From Diphasiastrum complanatum (lineage: Eukaryota; Streptophyta; Lycopodiopsida; Lycopodiales; Lycopodiaceae), in NCBI GenBank assembly GCA_029204225.1, contig CM055095.1:9704243-9764242 (forward strand): 60,000 nucleotides of DNA, written 5' to 3'. Below are positions 43,805 through 54,556 of this stretch, piece after piece. Position numbers and translations under genes: made by a program. Under the pieces are notes generated by a model that saw only the letters and a list, made by a program, of their open reading frames with translations, was not told the origin of the DNA and did not search any database. Each line of letters begins with the position of its first letter. Position 1 is the first letter of the stretch.

Positions 43805-44147
43805 TGATCATGGTTGTAGGCTATCGCAGCTAGACTATCAGCACGTTGGTTCTGTGCTCATGGAATATGCATCCATTCGATGTGGGAAAACTCTCTAGTG
43901 TATTCGTTGATGGCAATTGCGTAGGCTTGTAAGATTCTGCTTTTGAGTCGGTATACTTCAGTCATACCTCGGATTAGGAGTTGTGAATCCCCCATAATTC
44001 GGAGGTTGCCTATAGTTTGCGCAACTCGCATGGTCATTTGTAGACCGATTAGAAGGGCTTTGTATTCGACAGTGTTGTTTGTGAATCCTTTCCCTAATAG
44101 GACTCCTATATTGGCTAGTTCAGTCCCATTGGGATTCTGCAATACTG
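43805..44147 (-). pseudogene. Element A: archaeal-type second RNase H (aRNH)
   Basis: The minus frame VLQNPNGTELANIGVLLGKG, then FTNNTVEYKALLIGLQ, MGDSQLLIRGM, LKSRILQAYAIAIN and FSHIEWMHIP, followed after one stop by RADSLAAIA, is the plant or archaeal-type RNase H. This is a second RNase H known from Tat-type Ty3/gypsy elements. The Glu (NNTVEY), middle Asp (GDSQ) and last Asp (ADSLA) are present. The first strand with the first catalytic Asp is missing because the domain is cut at about 44147, exactly where plus-strand element B begins. A stop at 43858 also breaks it. Confidence 0.7.
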
Positions 44148-44540
44148 TTGTGCTGGATTTGAAGAATCTAATGATGTACTCCATGTTGGAGTTGCTTGGG
44201 AAAGTGAACAAAAGAATATCACTCTGCCGATACAACATAGACAATTTTCTAAAGAAGCAACCGTGATAGATGGCAGTTCAGGAGTTAACCTGATTTCTAC
44301 AAAGCTATGTACAAAATGGGGCCTTACAAAGATTAAGCCTGCTACTTTTGCTATTAAGCTAGCTGATCAAACGACAGTTCGTCCACGAGGAATGGTGGAA
44401 GATATACTTGTCATGATTGCAGGAGTACAGTTCGTCATTACTTTCATCGTGATGGACTTATCAGAAGCACCAAATGTCTACCGAGTTCTCTTAGGACATC
44501 CATGGTTACGAGTTGCGCAAGTAATTTATAACTAGGGTAC
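44147..44540 (+). pseudogene. Element B protease
   Basis: The frame from about 44150 (CAGFEESNDVLHVGVAWESE, then QKNITLPIQ) leads into the retropepsin VIDGSSGVNLISTKLCTKWG and ends with TFIVMDL and YRVLLGHPWLRVAQV. The active site reads DGSSG where element C has DGGSG. A TAG at 44533 follows. The upstream part of the polyprotein is missing; homology to C starts abruptly at 44147-44152. Confidence 0.8.
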
Positions 44541-45612
44541 CGAAAAAATCACTTTTGAAAATCGTGAACATGCAGTTAAAGTTGATCCTATGACTTGGAC
44601 TATCAAGCTAGTGGTTCAAAAAGCGGATGACGATTCATCAACAACGGATCACACTTGTGATCGACCAGAGAAAAAATTGGGAGTTCACTACGATTCTCAA
44701 ACGGATACTGTCGATTGGAACGAAGCTCTTGCAATAATTGACTGTATAGTGGGATATGTGTCAACAAGATATTCAATCAGAGATGAGCGAGATTTTCTTA
44801 TTAGATCGAACTTTGGATATGCCAATCATGTTTCCACTAAATGTGCTGAATGTAGCCTGGATATCAATGGAACCTATACCAGATCCAATTGAGGATGATC
44901 TCATACCAATGAGCCATGCCTTAACTTATGATGGCAATGCAGAACTTACGGATGAACAGATTCTACATCATATGGATCTGACCAAATTTGGAGTGCGTAA
45001 TGTTCCTGATGAACCAACAATCAAATCGCCCAAAGCAGTTATATTGAAGGGAGACAGGATCACAGGTTCGATGACGAAGAAATAAGCAAAGCAACATTAT
45101 AATATGGTCCTGAAATGGGAAAATCCTCTCAAAAGATCGATTCAAAGGAAGTGCCACCTCTATTGGATAAAGGCAAAGGAAAAGTCAAGAATGATTCTTC
45201 AAGTCAGATCTCCAGCAAGACATCATCGTCTAGGAAGTCTTCACCTGTGAAGAAAGATTTATCATCCCGAAAGTCATCACCTCCACGATCAATTCCTGCT
45301 AAGAAGACTAAACGAAGATCCAAGACAAGTCCTTTCAAAAAAGAACAAGCAAATGTAGTCCAACATGATATGCCCGAGCATTTTAAACGTTATACACTGG
45401 ATGATGTGGTTATCATGCTACCTAAAGCACATCGTGAAGAACACATGCCGGAATCAAACGAGGTTTACGATGGCCCAGCTAGGATGCAGCCAATGAATCT
45501 TGCAGAACCAGGAGAACCAAAAAAGATTGTACAAGCGGGATCACAACTTACTCCTGAACAGTATCAAGCACTCCGTTTGTTACTTATTAAGTATCAAGAT
45601 TGCTTTGCATAG
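44541..45612 (+). pseudogene. Element B protease-RT linker
   Basis: After the stop at 44533 the frame goes on (ITFENREHAVKVDPMTWTIK) and shifts near 44880. From 45115 it holds a strongly basic, Ser/Lys-rich stretch (SSSRKSSPVKKDLSSRKSSP). The end, LTPEQYQALRLLLIKYQDCF, is the usual lead-in to gypsy RT (..L...L..F.D.FA). The Ser/Lys-rich insert is an unusual addition at this place and could be a nucleic-acid-binding or nuclear-targeting region. Confidence 0.6.
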
Positions 45613-46500
45613 ACTTATCAAGACTTGAAGGGTATTCCGACATCAGTCATTGAACATACCATACCTTTAGTACCTAATGCTATACCAAAGGTTACAAAGT
45701 TCTATCGTTGTAATCCTAATGTGGCAGATCTAATAAAGAAAGAATTTCAAAGATTGCTTGATGCCGATTTCATTTATGAGATCGAGCATACCGAATGGAT
45801 TTCACCGATTGTCATTGTTCCTAAGAAAAATGGGAAATTGTGAATCTGTGTGAATCTCAAAGCATTGAATAAAGTGACACGGAAGGATCACTTTCCATTA
45901 CCTTTTACTGAAAGCATTTTGGATCGCCTTGTTGGAGCGGAAGCTTATAGTTTCTTGGATGGATTTAGTGGTTACAACCAGGTTAAAATTGCACCTGCCG
46001 ATCGCCACAAAACTACTTTTGCAACAAAATGGGGCACCTATGCTTACAAAGTAATGTCGTTTGGACTCTGTAATGCACCAAGTTCATTCCAAAGAGTAAT
46101 GCAATTTGCCTTTAAAGATTATCTGCAGAAATTTTTTTGAAATTTACTTGGACGACTTGGGAGTTCATAGTACAGATACAGACCACCTGGATCGATTAGA
46201 GAAACTCTTTGAAAGATGCCGCAAATATCAAATTTCTCTAAATCCAGAAAAATGCCAGATATGGGTTTCTCACGGAGTGGTGCTTGAACATGTGATATCA
46301 AGACATGGTATTGCCACCGATTATTCTAAGATCAAAGTTATTGTGGAATTGCCACCGCTAGCAACAATTCGAGGAGTTTATGTGTTTATGGGTCATGCGA
46401 ACTACTATCAAATTTTTATTATCTTCTTTGCGGATTTAGCATGACCTATATACAAATTAACTATTGTTCCTATTTGGACAGTAGAGGCATTAGAAGCCTT
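45613..46500 (+). pseudogene. Element B reverse transcriptase
   Basis: Motifs in order: HTIPLVPNAIPKV, WISPIVIVPKKNGK, a TGA at 45841, NLKALNKVTRKDHFPLPFTE, YSFLDGFSGYNQVKIAPADR, KTTFATKWGTYAYKVMSFGL, NAPSSFQRVM, then in a shifted frame the catalytic IYLDDLGVHS (YLDD, about 46147). It ends with the thumb (GHVxSxxG-like HVISRHGIATDYSKI). The catalytic Asp residues (FLDG and YLDD) remain. Stops at 45610, 45841 and 46441 and a frameshift at about 46130 inactivate it. Confidence 0.85.
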
Positions 46501-46830
46501 TGAAAAGTTAAAAAAAAAAACATTATCTTCAGCACCAATTCTGCGTTCTCCATATTGGACATTAGAGTTTCATGTTCATACGGATGCCTCAAAATATGCC
46601 ATTGGATCAGTTTTGACGCAACCAGGTGACTATAAGAAGAATTATCCTATATGATTTGCAAGCAGACAACTTACATATCCAGAGAAAAATTATTCAACAA
46701 CGGAACGTGAAGCGCTAGCCATGATTTTTTTTGTTCAGAAATTTCGTCACTTCCTCATGGAAACGCACTTTGTATTTTATAGGATCATCAACCGTTACTT
46801 TACTTGGTAAATAAGACGTGTAATACTGGA
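46500..46830 (+). pseudogene. Element B RNase H
   Basis: TLEFHVHTDASKYAIGSVLT carries the first catalytic Asp, YSTTEREALAMIFFVQKFRH the Glu, and the end GRIARWLLLLTEFDFRIVVR with KGKQHYLADHVSRI the final region including the last Asp. A TGA at about 46652 and a frame change near 46800 are present. This is the usual gypsy RNase H; no second RNase H is seen within B. Confidence 0.8.
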
Positions 46831-48247
46831 CGTATTGCAAGATGGTTATTGTTACTGACTGAATTTGACTTTCGAATTGTGGTTAGAAAGGGGAAGCAAC
46901 ATTATCTAGCCGATCATGTTTCGCGAATTGAATTCACACCAGTTAATATTGAAGTGGATGATGAACTACCAGATGTTGTGTTGTTCTATGTTGAAGCAGT
47001 ACCTGAGTGGGTGGCAGATATTGTTGAGTACTTGATGCTAGGACAACCGAATGACTCTTTGACAAAAGCACAAAAAAGACAATTAATTCATAAGGCTCAA
47101 CCTTATCGATTAATTGCAGGACAATTGTATTGTCGTGGATCAGATAATATTTTACGAAGATGTGTTTTACCACATGAAGTACCAGATTTAATCATGTTTT
47201 CACATGATGGCATGGGTGGAGGACACTTCTCTATAGATATTACTGTTCGCAAACTTTTGCAATCCAGTTGTTGGTGGCCTACGCTTCATAAGGACACAAA
47301 AAATTTTAGTCAGACATGTGATGTCTGCCAGCGAGCACGATGGCCTACTCGACATAATTATGAACCCTTGCATCCGGTTTTATCGCAAGCATCGTTTGAA
47401 AATTGGGGACTGGATTATGTTGGTCCTATTCATCCCGCTGCGCAAGGATCTCAGACCCGATACATTATCATCGCAACTGTTTATATGACCAAGTGGGTTG
47501 AAGCCAAAGCTGTCAAAGTGGCTGATGCGAAATCTATGGCCAAGTTTTTATATGAAAATATTATAATCAGATTTGGATGTCCGATCGAAATTGTCAGTGA
47601 TCGGGGTACACACTTTGTTAATCAAACAATAAAGTGTTTACTGGAAGATTTTTTTGTTATACACAGATTTAGTACTCCCTATTATCCCAGAGGGAATGGC
47701 CAAGCTGAATCTTCCAATAAGATTCTCTGCACCATTATGACAAAGACAATTGAAGCGAGTCAACATTATGGGCATTCAGAACCGCTTACAAAAATAGTAC
47801 AAATCAAACACCTTTTCCACTGGTTTATGGTCAGGAGGCTGTTATGCCAATTGAATTTTTAATCTCATCTTTACGCATAGCAGCAACGAAACGATTAAAT
47901 GATGATCAGTCTTTACAACTTCGCCATGAAGTGTTGCACAAAATATGTGAAACCCGATTGATGACAGTTCATGCCTTAGCAGCAGAGAAAGCCCGCCGCA
48001 AGGCATGGCACGATCATCGATTGCACAAGAAAGATCTGGAAGCAAGAGATCTTGCATTAATGTACAAAACCAAGCTGATCAAGGGTAAGTTGAAGTTTAC
48101 TGGTGAAGGCCCGTATAAAGTGAAGGAAATCCTGAACTATGACGCAGTAATTCTTGAGCACTTGGATGGAAAACGATTTGATACTCCGGTAAATGGCAGC
48201 CAATTACGCAAGTTTTGGCAGTCTCCTCCGCCAGTTCAGCAAGTCTG
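46831..48247 (+). pseudogene. Element B integrase
   Basis: The long frame 46804-47862 contains the HHCC zinc finger (HDGMGGGHF ... TCDVCQRARW) and the catalytic core: first Asp in WGLDYVGPI, second in IVSDRGTHFVNQ, Glu in PRGNGQAESSNKI. A frameshift near 47770-47850 leads into the C-terminal domain (47844-48247, GPYKVKEILNYDAVILEHLD, then VNGSQLRKFW), a usual end of Tat-type integrases. Apart from that shift the core is intact, the best preserved part of B. Confidence 0.85.
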
Positions 48248-49067
48248 ATCTCAATATATTTTTTCATTTTATTTGTTTTCAATTTTTTGTTTTCAATATT
48301 TAATTTGCTAATTTTTTTTGAAAAAGACAGTTAAAAAGAAGATAATAATAATAATAATAAGGAAAGACTGATGAGCAAAAGTCAGGAAGTCATCAGCATA
48401 AGGAAAAGGAAGCATAGTATTTTATGAAAAATGACTTAAAAAACCACTGTTTTGGGCAGATTTGGCCAATACATTATCAGAAACCTTCGTTGAGGTCTCA
48501 GACTGTACATCCACCCTTGATTTATCTAAATTGAGGTGGGCGAAGGTTTCTGACAAGAGAAAATTCAATTTTTGAGTTAGGCGAATGTTCAGTGATATGC
48601 CATTTTGGGAACCTTCGCCGAGAATCATAACTTCATTATGAACCTTCGCCGACCTGCTAGATGATCTTAAAATGTCAAAATTAGGTTGTCCATAGGTTTA
48701 GATTGTGAAAAAATACATTTATGACAGTACCTCGGCGAAGGACCCTCCTGGGCGAAGGTTCATCCTTCGCCAGCCCTGAAAAATGTTCGCCTGATAGGTT
48801 CAGATCCCTAGAAACCTTCGTCGAGATTTTTATAGCCTATTTTCACAGTACTGTACATGGTTGCAAATTTTTGTTCAGAACTGATCAGCCCAACTACTAT
48901 TCAGTGTAATGAACCCACCAAATTTACCTATAAGTTGGTTGAATTCGATTCATTCCTCACTTGTGCTAGCGAAGCTCTTGCGAATTTTTCTTGCAACCAA
49001 AGCCTTCCAAATTTCCTACATTGCCTTTTGATACACTTTCACGTGTTATAATTCCTTTCTGATCATC
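48248..49067 (+). repeat. Element B spacer with repeated CCTTCGCCGAGG motifs
   Basis: Between integrase and the extra ORF lies 0.8 kb without a coding domain. An AAT microsatellite is at about 48343-48360. Between 48484 and 48830, about nine copies of the word CCTTCGCC or GGCGAAGG (some as CCTTCGTTGAGG or CCTTCGTCGAG) occur in both orientations. This can fold into many small hairpins and could act at the RNA level, for example in splicing or expression of the extra ORF. Its composition contrasts with the coding flanks. Confidence 0.6.
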
Positions 49068-51979
49068 ATGTATTCTACCGATACTTCCCAGTCTCCGCGC
49101 TATACTATCCATCGTGATGTCCCATTTGCAACGGACATCATGATTCTTCCTAGCACAAGCACGGTCACTCAGTGGATGACCCTTGCAGAGCCTCTACTTA
49201 CTGCAATGGGTATTCATGAGAGAGCCTTTTCGGGACGCATCAATATGGATTTCATCACTCTTGCCTTCAGTACAGAGAAATCCAAGTTTTATATCACCTT
49301 CCAAGGAGCCACACACAAGGTGCGCGTCACTGAGGCCGCACTTGCAGCTATAGGAATATCATCTGGTATGCAAGCCTCACCCAATCACAAGCACACCAAA
49401 TAGGCCATCAAGCCATACATTGACCTCACCAACGATCTGCACTGGACTACTGATGGCTACCTTCTGGAAGCCATCACTGAGCCTTTCATCCACGCCATTG
49501 CCCAGTTGTTGAATCATTTCCTGATGGTTGACAACCTCAGGAAAGACCGCATCACATCTCAAGTCCTTCACAGGATAGTGGAGTCCCACACAAAGTTGGC
49601 CAAAGCCCCTCTTGAACCATAAACTGGTTCGAGACTATTTTTGGTGAGCTCAAGCGAGCTATTAAGGCCAATACAAAGCAGCAGTTTGTCGTTGGCTCTC
49701 TATTGCCCTTCTTAGCTGCTTCTCACTCAGAAAACAGAATCCATGGCTTCCACCTGGATTCTGTGCTTTCGATTTACGAAGAAACACCGACCGAGTCATC
49801 TCATCAGGCCTCAAGTTCTCATAGTCATCGTCGTCCACGTAGAGAGATCGTAATTCCTGACTCGCCTTCCGCGTCACGACGTCGCACTAGGCATACCTCG
49901 TCAGCTGCGCTTCCACCCCCTGCTGCTGTCTGCACTGAACTTCCCATTCCCCTTGTCTCTGATGCTTCCCTCGCCTCTGCTCCCATACAAGAAAAATCTG
50001 TGACCATTGGGCCTACTATTCCCATCACAGCTACCCAGGCCACCTCACCCCCACACACCGAAGCAACCTCACCCAACACCCAGTTCTTCATGGATATGTT
50101 CGATGATTCCGACCCCCTTGGGGCCACCGAAATCTTTGAAATGCCCCAGAGCCCAGCGGCCTTTGAACCTCAATCCCCTGGAAGAGGATTCGGGCATATC
50201 CATGAATCTATTGTTGGTGTCGAAGATGCCAATCAGCAACCACCCACACAGGGTAGCCCAGCCACACTTTGGATTGACACAGCTGTAAAGTCACCAAAGC
50301 AGTTCGACGCCACGGTGCCTGAAGGGTTTGAAGAAGAGCATATTTTTTAAGAAGAAGAGACCTTGGCACCTATTCCACGCCTACCAAGGACAGTACCATC
50401 AGGGTCTGCTGCTGCTGCCACCTCCACGATCGTCGATTCTGGTGATGCTCTCAAGTTAGTTTCAAGCCTTGGGTAAGTGATCCAGTCTATGCTGGATAAG
50501 AAGAAGGAAATGGATCAGAGGATCTCTGATCTAGGATCCGAAAACACTCTGATCAGCTAGAAAATTGTCCAGTTGGATCGAGAGGTGAAGATAGCTAAGC
50601 AACATGAAGAAAAGGCTAAAAGCGGCCCAGCAACAAGCTGATCGCTTGGAAACCTACATCAGCTCCTTGCAAAACGCCCTGACAATCGCACAGGATCAGG
50701 TAGATAAGGCAATGCAAAATGCCAAGCAACAGGTGCAGCTGTTGAAGGGGCAATTACAAATGGCCGAACAAGATCGCACACGGCTTCAAGGTGAATTGGA
50801 TGCGACCACCCTTGGGCGTGATGATATCTGCAAACACAAATACCCAATCATCCGGTCACACCGACAGAGATTGCATATTTGTTCAAGAAAGTGGAAACAT
50901 ACAAAGTGGCCCTTCAGGGATTCCAAGGCCGCTTTGATAGGTTCAAAGGAGCAGCTGCAACCGAGTTGGCAAAGGCAAAAGAGACCATCAACGCCTATGA
51001 AAAAGCTGCCGCTCAAGTGTTAAAAGCCAGACCACAAATCCTCGTCCTGGTCATGCCGCATTTCTCCCCTTCGCACCGAGAAGCTGTACAAATGGATACA
51101 GGGGTTGATTCGAGCATGGACCAGGGGGGAGCTCCAGATCTAGCAGATCAACTGCCCACCATACCGGCAGTACAAGTAGGTCCATCCTCATTAAGAACAA
51201 ACCATTTATTCAGAAGGCCCATCAGCGTCGAGGACCAGATCCAGACCTTCTTAAAGCAACATCCACATGAGTCCTCGTGTGGTGGATGGGTTCTCAAATT
51301 TAAGACCTCCAAGATCGAGGCCGGCAAAGAATTGGACAAAATACCTGCACTGGGAGAGCAGCCGGCATGGAGAATCACAATTTTTGAGAAAACTCCGGAA
51401 TCAATTAGGAGTTACGTCGCCAGCCCTCGCCAGTTGTGGGTAGATCCTTATTACGTGCCAATGCCGCGAAGACAAAAATGAAAAGATTTGGGATTGGCTA
51501 TGGATAAAATCACCATCCATACGCCCAATTGGCCAATCATCCATCAGCCTTACAGCTGGAATATTTCAGTGGACTTCCACCGGGCCTTACAAGCATATCA
51601 GAGAGAGTATGTCCACTCTCCGGATCCAGCGGTGCGACAATCGGCAATGTTTGCAAAAGATCTAACTCTATTGGCGTCAGTGGCAACCAAATGGGATGAT
51701 TGCCTTCCTACCCTGGCATTCGATCCAAATAAGCTAATGGCCTCAGAGCAAATCAAAGATCATCTGCCGATTGCTAGACTGTATTTCCGTGCGGCTATGA
51801 TGGGAGGCTCTTGGGAATCTCGCTTCACCTCATGGACAACTTCCAAGTGGATTGCCGGAGCCCACCGTTGTTTCTTGCCGCATAATTTGGATTTCAATAC
51901 TGCACGCCTTGACTTTATGGAGAAGGTGCAATATCATTTAATTAAGATTCGGCGCGAAGCCAATAAAAGTCTCCAATAA
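49068..51979 (+). pseudogene. Element B extra ORF after integrase (about 970 codons)
   Basis: The ORF starts MYSTDTSQSPRYTIHRDVPF. An N-terminal domain (residues about 30-110) ends YITFQGATHKVRVTEAALAA, similar in pattern to the N-terminal domain of Athila/Tat extra ORFs (..V.GK.V.FS...IN..LG). Then come a Pro/Ser-rich region with basic RRPRREIVIPDSPSASRRRT, an acidic segment, a long coiled coil (about 50480-51040, for example QQADRLETYISSLQNALTIA) and a C-terminal domain (51488-51979, NISVDFHRALQAYQREYVHS). Defects: stops at 49401, 50348, 50474 and 50558, and frameshifts near 49620, 50620, 50870 and 51480. No signal peptide or membrane segment is visible, so an env-like role has no support. 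Function unknown. Confidence 0.6.
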
Positions 51980-51993
51980 CTGCATATTGCAGG

Positions 51994-52787
51994 TGTCGTG
52001 GGACCGCCACCAGTTTTGGTGGGGGATACTATTGGAGGGTTTGCGGATCCCAAGGCAACCCTAACCCTAGTTAATAAGTGAGAGGGATTTGGCACCCTGC
52101 GTGTGTAAGTCCAACCCAATGATCACATAGTTATTTGATTAATTAGAAAGTTAATAAAAGGACTTTAGGCCTTTTTGCGGTACTTTTGATGTCGCAGGGC
52201 CTAAATGCCAAGTTAGTGAATAAAGTTGGGTTTCCCTCCAATTTTGATGGTTCCCACATTTTTTTAAATTTGAATAAAAAGAGAGGCAAGACTGGACCAA
52301 TAGGATTCGAAGGCCAGGATCCTCCTCTCTACTATAAAAAGGGACCAACTTAAGTTGCTCCTTATGTTCATTTCCTCATTTCAATAAAGCAGATTGGTTC
52401 TCTTTAGAAATGGATTGATGAATGTCCTTGCTCTTCCTCTCTTTTCCTCCATTCCTCATGCTTTCTTTGGTATTTGCTAATTGTTGGATTTGATCATTAT
52501 TGGGATTGCTATGTCTTATGCTTTTTGTGAAAGAGAAAGGGAGAGAGAGAAGAGTAAGTTTTTATCATTGTTGTGGATTTAGGGTTAATGGAAGTAGGGT
52601 TAATGGATGTAGTGTTAATGCTTAGTGTTAATGGATGTTAGTGTTAGATCCTCCATTCATGTTGAAATCTGAACTATATTATCGCTCTCATGGGAACGAA
52701 CCTACGCGTGACAACTAACTTCGTCTCTTTGATGCTAGATTGACTAGATCTCGGATTCAGTTTAGGCAAGGAAAAAAACCCACTACA
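51994..52787 (+). repeat. 3' LTR of element B
   Basis: Starts TGTCGTGGG and ends CCCACTACA, which are inverted ends matching at eight of nine bases. After 52787 the sequence of element A resumes. TATAAAAA at 52333-52340 and AATAAA at 52383-52388 are placed as promoter and polyadenylation signal. Length (794 bp) is close to the LTR of element C (817 bp). A G-rich run at 52014-52022 could alternatively be the polypurine tract, moving the start about 30 bp right. Confidence 0.6.
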
Positions 52788-53640
52788 CCAGCAAAGTGGC
52801 CCCCATAGGCAGAATCGTGACACTCCTCTAGTATAAATTTGGCTTCTTCAGGAGTGACGCATCTTCGATACAACCCTTTTACGCCTCGTCTGCACAATGT
52901 GCCCCCTATTAAGGCGAACTTTAGGGCTTGTAGATGTAGCTTTTGTTTTTCTAGATTCGTCATACTGCTGGGTGTCTCTAGTGTGGATAGGTAGGTTGCT
53001 AAAGCTGTATACCACTCAAGAATTGTGTCAACGTCTACCCTCAAAATTTCTCTTAAGTGATCAGTCTCCCACTCATCGTCTGTCTCAGTAACCCCTCCCA
53101 GCTCGCAAATACAATCGTTTAACCCCTGCAGTTTAGGCGGCTTGCTTTGGAGGGTGTAGTCAAACTCCTGAAGGGAGATTATACACTTCATTAAGTGCTC
53201 AGGAGGTTCTAGTTTATTCATCATCAAGGTGACTGCAGTACTCTTGGTAAAGAAAGTCACTTTCCGATGCAATAGGTAATGCCTTAGTTTGGCGGCAGCG
53301 TAAGCTATCCCCAAACAAATTTTCTCAGCCTTACTATAATTAAGTTCGGCTTTGTTCAGTTTTCTCCCTATAAAAATAATAGGGTGATATTTTTTGTCCC
53401 AAATCTGGGCCAGGCAACAGTTTATGCACGTGTCCGTGGTGCTCATAAAAACGAAGAACTCCCTGTCGTACATAGGTGGTTTCAATATTGGAGCGTTAGC
53501 CAAAGCTACTTTTAATTCCTGAAAAGTCTTCTCACATGCCTCGTCCCAGGTCCACTCCACGTTGGTTTTCAATAAGCCAGTCGTCTGGTAAGTACGCGTG
53601 GCATAGGCCATCACATATCTTTTGTAATAACCACTCAAGC
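52788..53640 (-). pseudogene. Element A: RT end, RNase H and start of integrase
   Basis: The minus frame begins SGYYKRYVMAYATRTYQTTG (RT connection) and continues to RNase H with FFVFMSTTDTCINCCLAQIW. The Glu region is AELNYSKAEKICLGIAYAAA and the final part is EFDYTLQSKPPKLQGLNDCI. The frame then enters the integrase zinc finger at VTPEEAKFILEECHDSAYGG and breaks off at HFAG, where B inserted. The first RNase H Asp region reads STTDTC in place of the usual DASx, and RNase H may be impaired. Confidence 0.75.
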
Positions 53641-54480
53641 CTAAGAAGGCCTAAAGTTGGGACACCGTAGTTGGTGCCATCATGGCTAGGAGCATAGCTA
53701 TTTTTTCTGGATCAGTTGCCATGCCGTACTTGCTAATGACATGTCCTAACAGTACCCCGTAAGGAACTCTGAATAGGCACTTGTTAGCATTCAAGACTAT
53801 ACAGGTTATTGCGCACTTCTAAAAACACTTCTCTAGCATGGTGAGATGTTTTGTGACGATGGTTGTCCCACAAAGGTCATCTATAAAAATTTTGAGGTTT
53901 TCGTCTAGGATATCCTCGAAGTGCTTGTTCATAAACCTTTGATAGGTTCCATGGGCATTAGTCAACCCAAAGGGCATGACGTGGTAAGCGAAAATCCCAA
54001 ATGTGGTTGTGAAGGTAGTCTTTAATTTATCCGCTTCTGCTATGGCTATCTGATTATAGCCCACAAAACAATCCATGAAAGAGTACTGGTCTCTTCCCGC
54101 CATTTCTTCAAGGACTTGGTCTATGAACGACAATGGGTAGTAGTCCTTCTTAGTCTGTTTGTTCAACATCTTATAATCCACACATACATGAATGCGTGTA
54201 GAGTTCTTCTTGGTGCGAGGTACTATTGGGGAGCACCACTCGGTGTTCTCTACCAGAAATATCAGACCAGCATTTCGAAGTCTCTCGAGTTCAGTGTATA
54301 CTCCTTCCTTTAGGTGGTAGGGTAGTCGGCATTGTTTTTGTCGTATAGGTTGGGCTCCCTCCTTCAGTGGTATTGTATGAGTCACTAGATCGGGTGGAAT
54401 CCTCTTCAAATCTGAGTAGTCCCAAGCAAAAATATGCTGGTACTTTCTACACAGTCGTTCGTATTCTTCTTTTTCTCCAA
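53641..54480 (-). pseudogene. Element A reverse transcriptase
   Basis: The minus frame 54409-53819 contains THTIPLKEGAQPIRQKQCRL, NTEWCSPIVPRTKKN, HVCVDYKMLNKQTKKDYYPL, YSFMDCFVGYNQIAIAEADK, YHVMPFGLTNAHGTYQRFMN and the catalytic IFIDDLCG. So YxDD is present as FIDD, as in some Athila/Tat relatives. A stop after LEKCF (53819) and another near 53650 separate it from the RNase H part, with GHVISKYGMATDPEKIAMLL between. The fold looks complete. Confidence 0.85.
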
Positions 54481-54556
54481 TGCCTAGCGAAGCACCTATT
54501 TTGATGTTCTTGGGCTCTTCTAGGGTTCCTAGGTTTATCAGGCAAATATCGGCGTC

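Larger units (their letters stand above)
44147..52787 (+). mobile_element. Ty3/gypsy element B, 5'-truncated, with extra ORF and 3' LTR
   Basis: Reading right: protease (44147), basic linker, RT (45613), RNase H (46500), integrase (46830-48247), a non-coding spacer, a 2.9-kb extra ORF (49068-51979) and an LTR (51994-52787). The 5' LTR, primer site, gag and first part of the protease are missing. It shares its protease with element C. The 3' end lies inside element A's integrase zinc finger, so B inserted into A. Position and size of the extra ORF after integrase recall Athila/Tat elements. Confidence 0.75.

Noticed and set aside
46943-47173. Minus-strand ORF across the integrase of element B
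   Set aside because: Antisense shadow of a well-supported plus-strand integrase frame.
49068-51979. Calling the extra ORF an envelope gene
   Set aside because: No signal peptide, transmembrane segment or furin-like site is visible.
51994-52787. Assigning this LTR to element A
   Set aside because: Its inner edge follows B's extra ORF on the plus strand, and A's sequence resumes only after 52787; A's own LTR edge (TGTTAGGGCC) differs.
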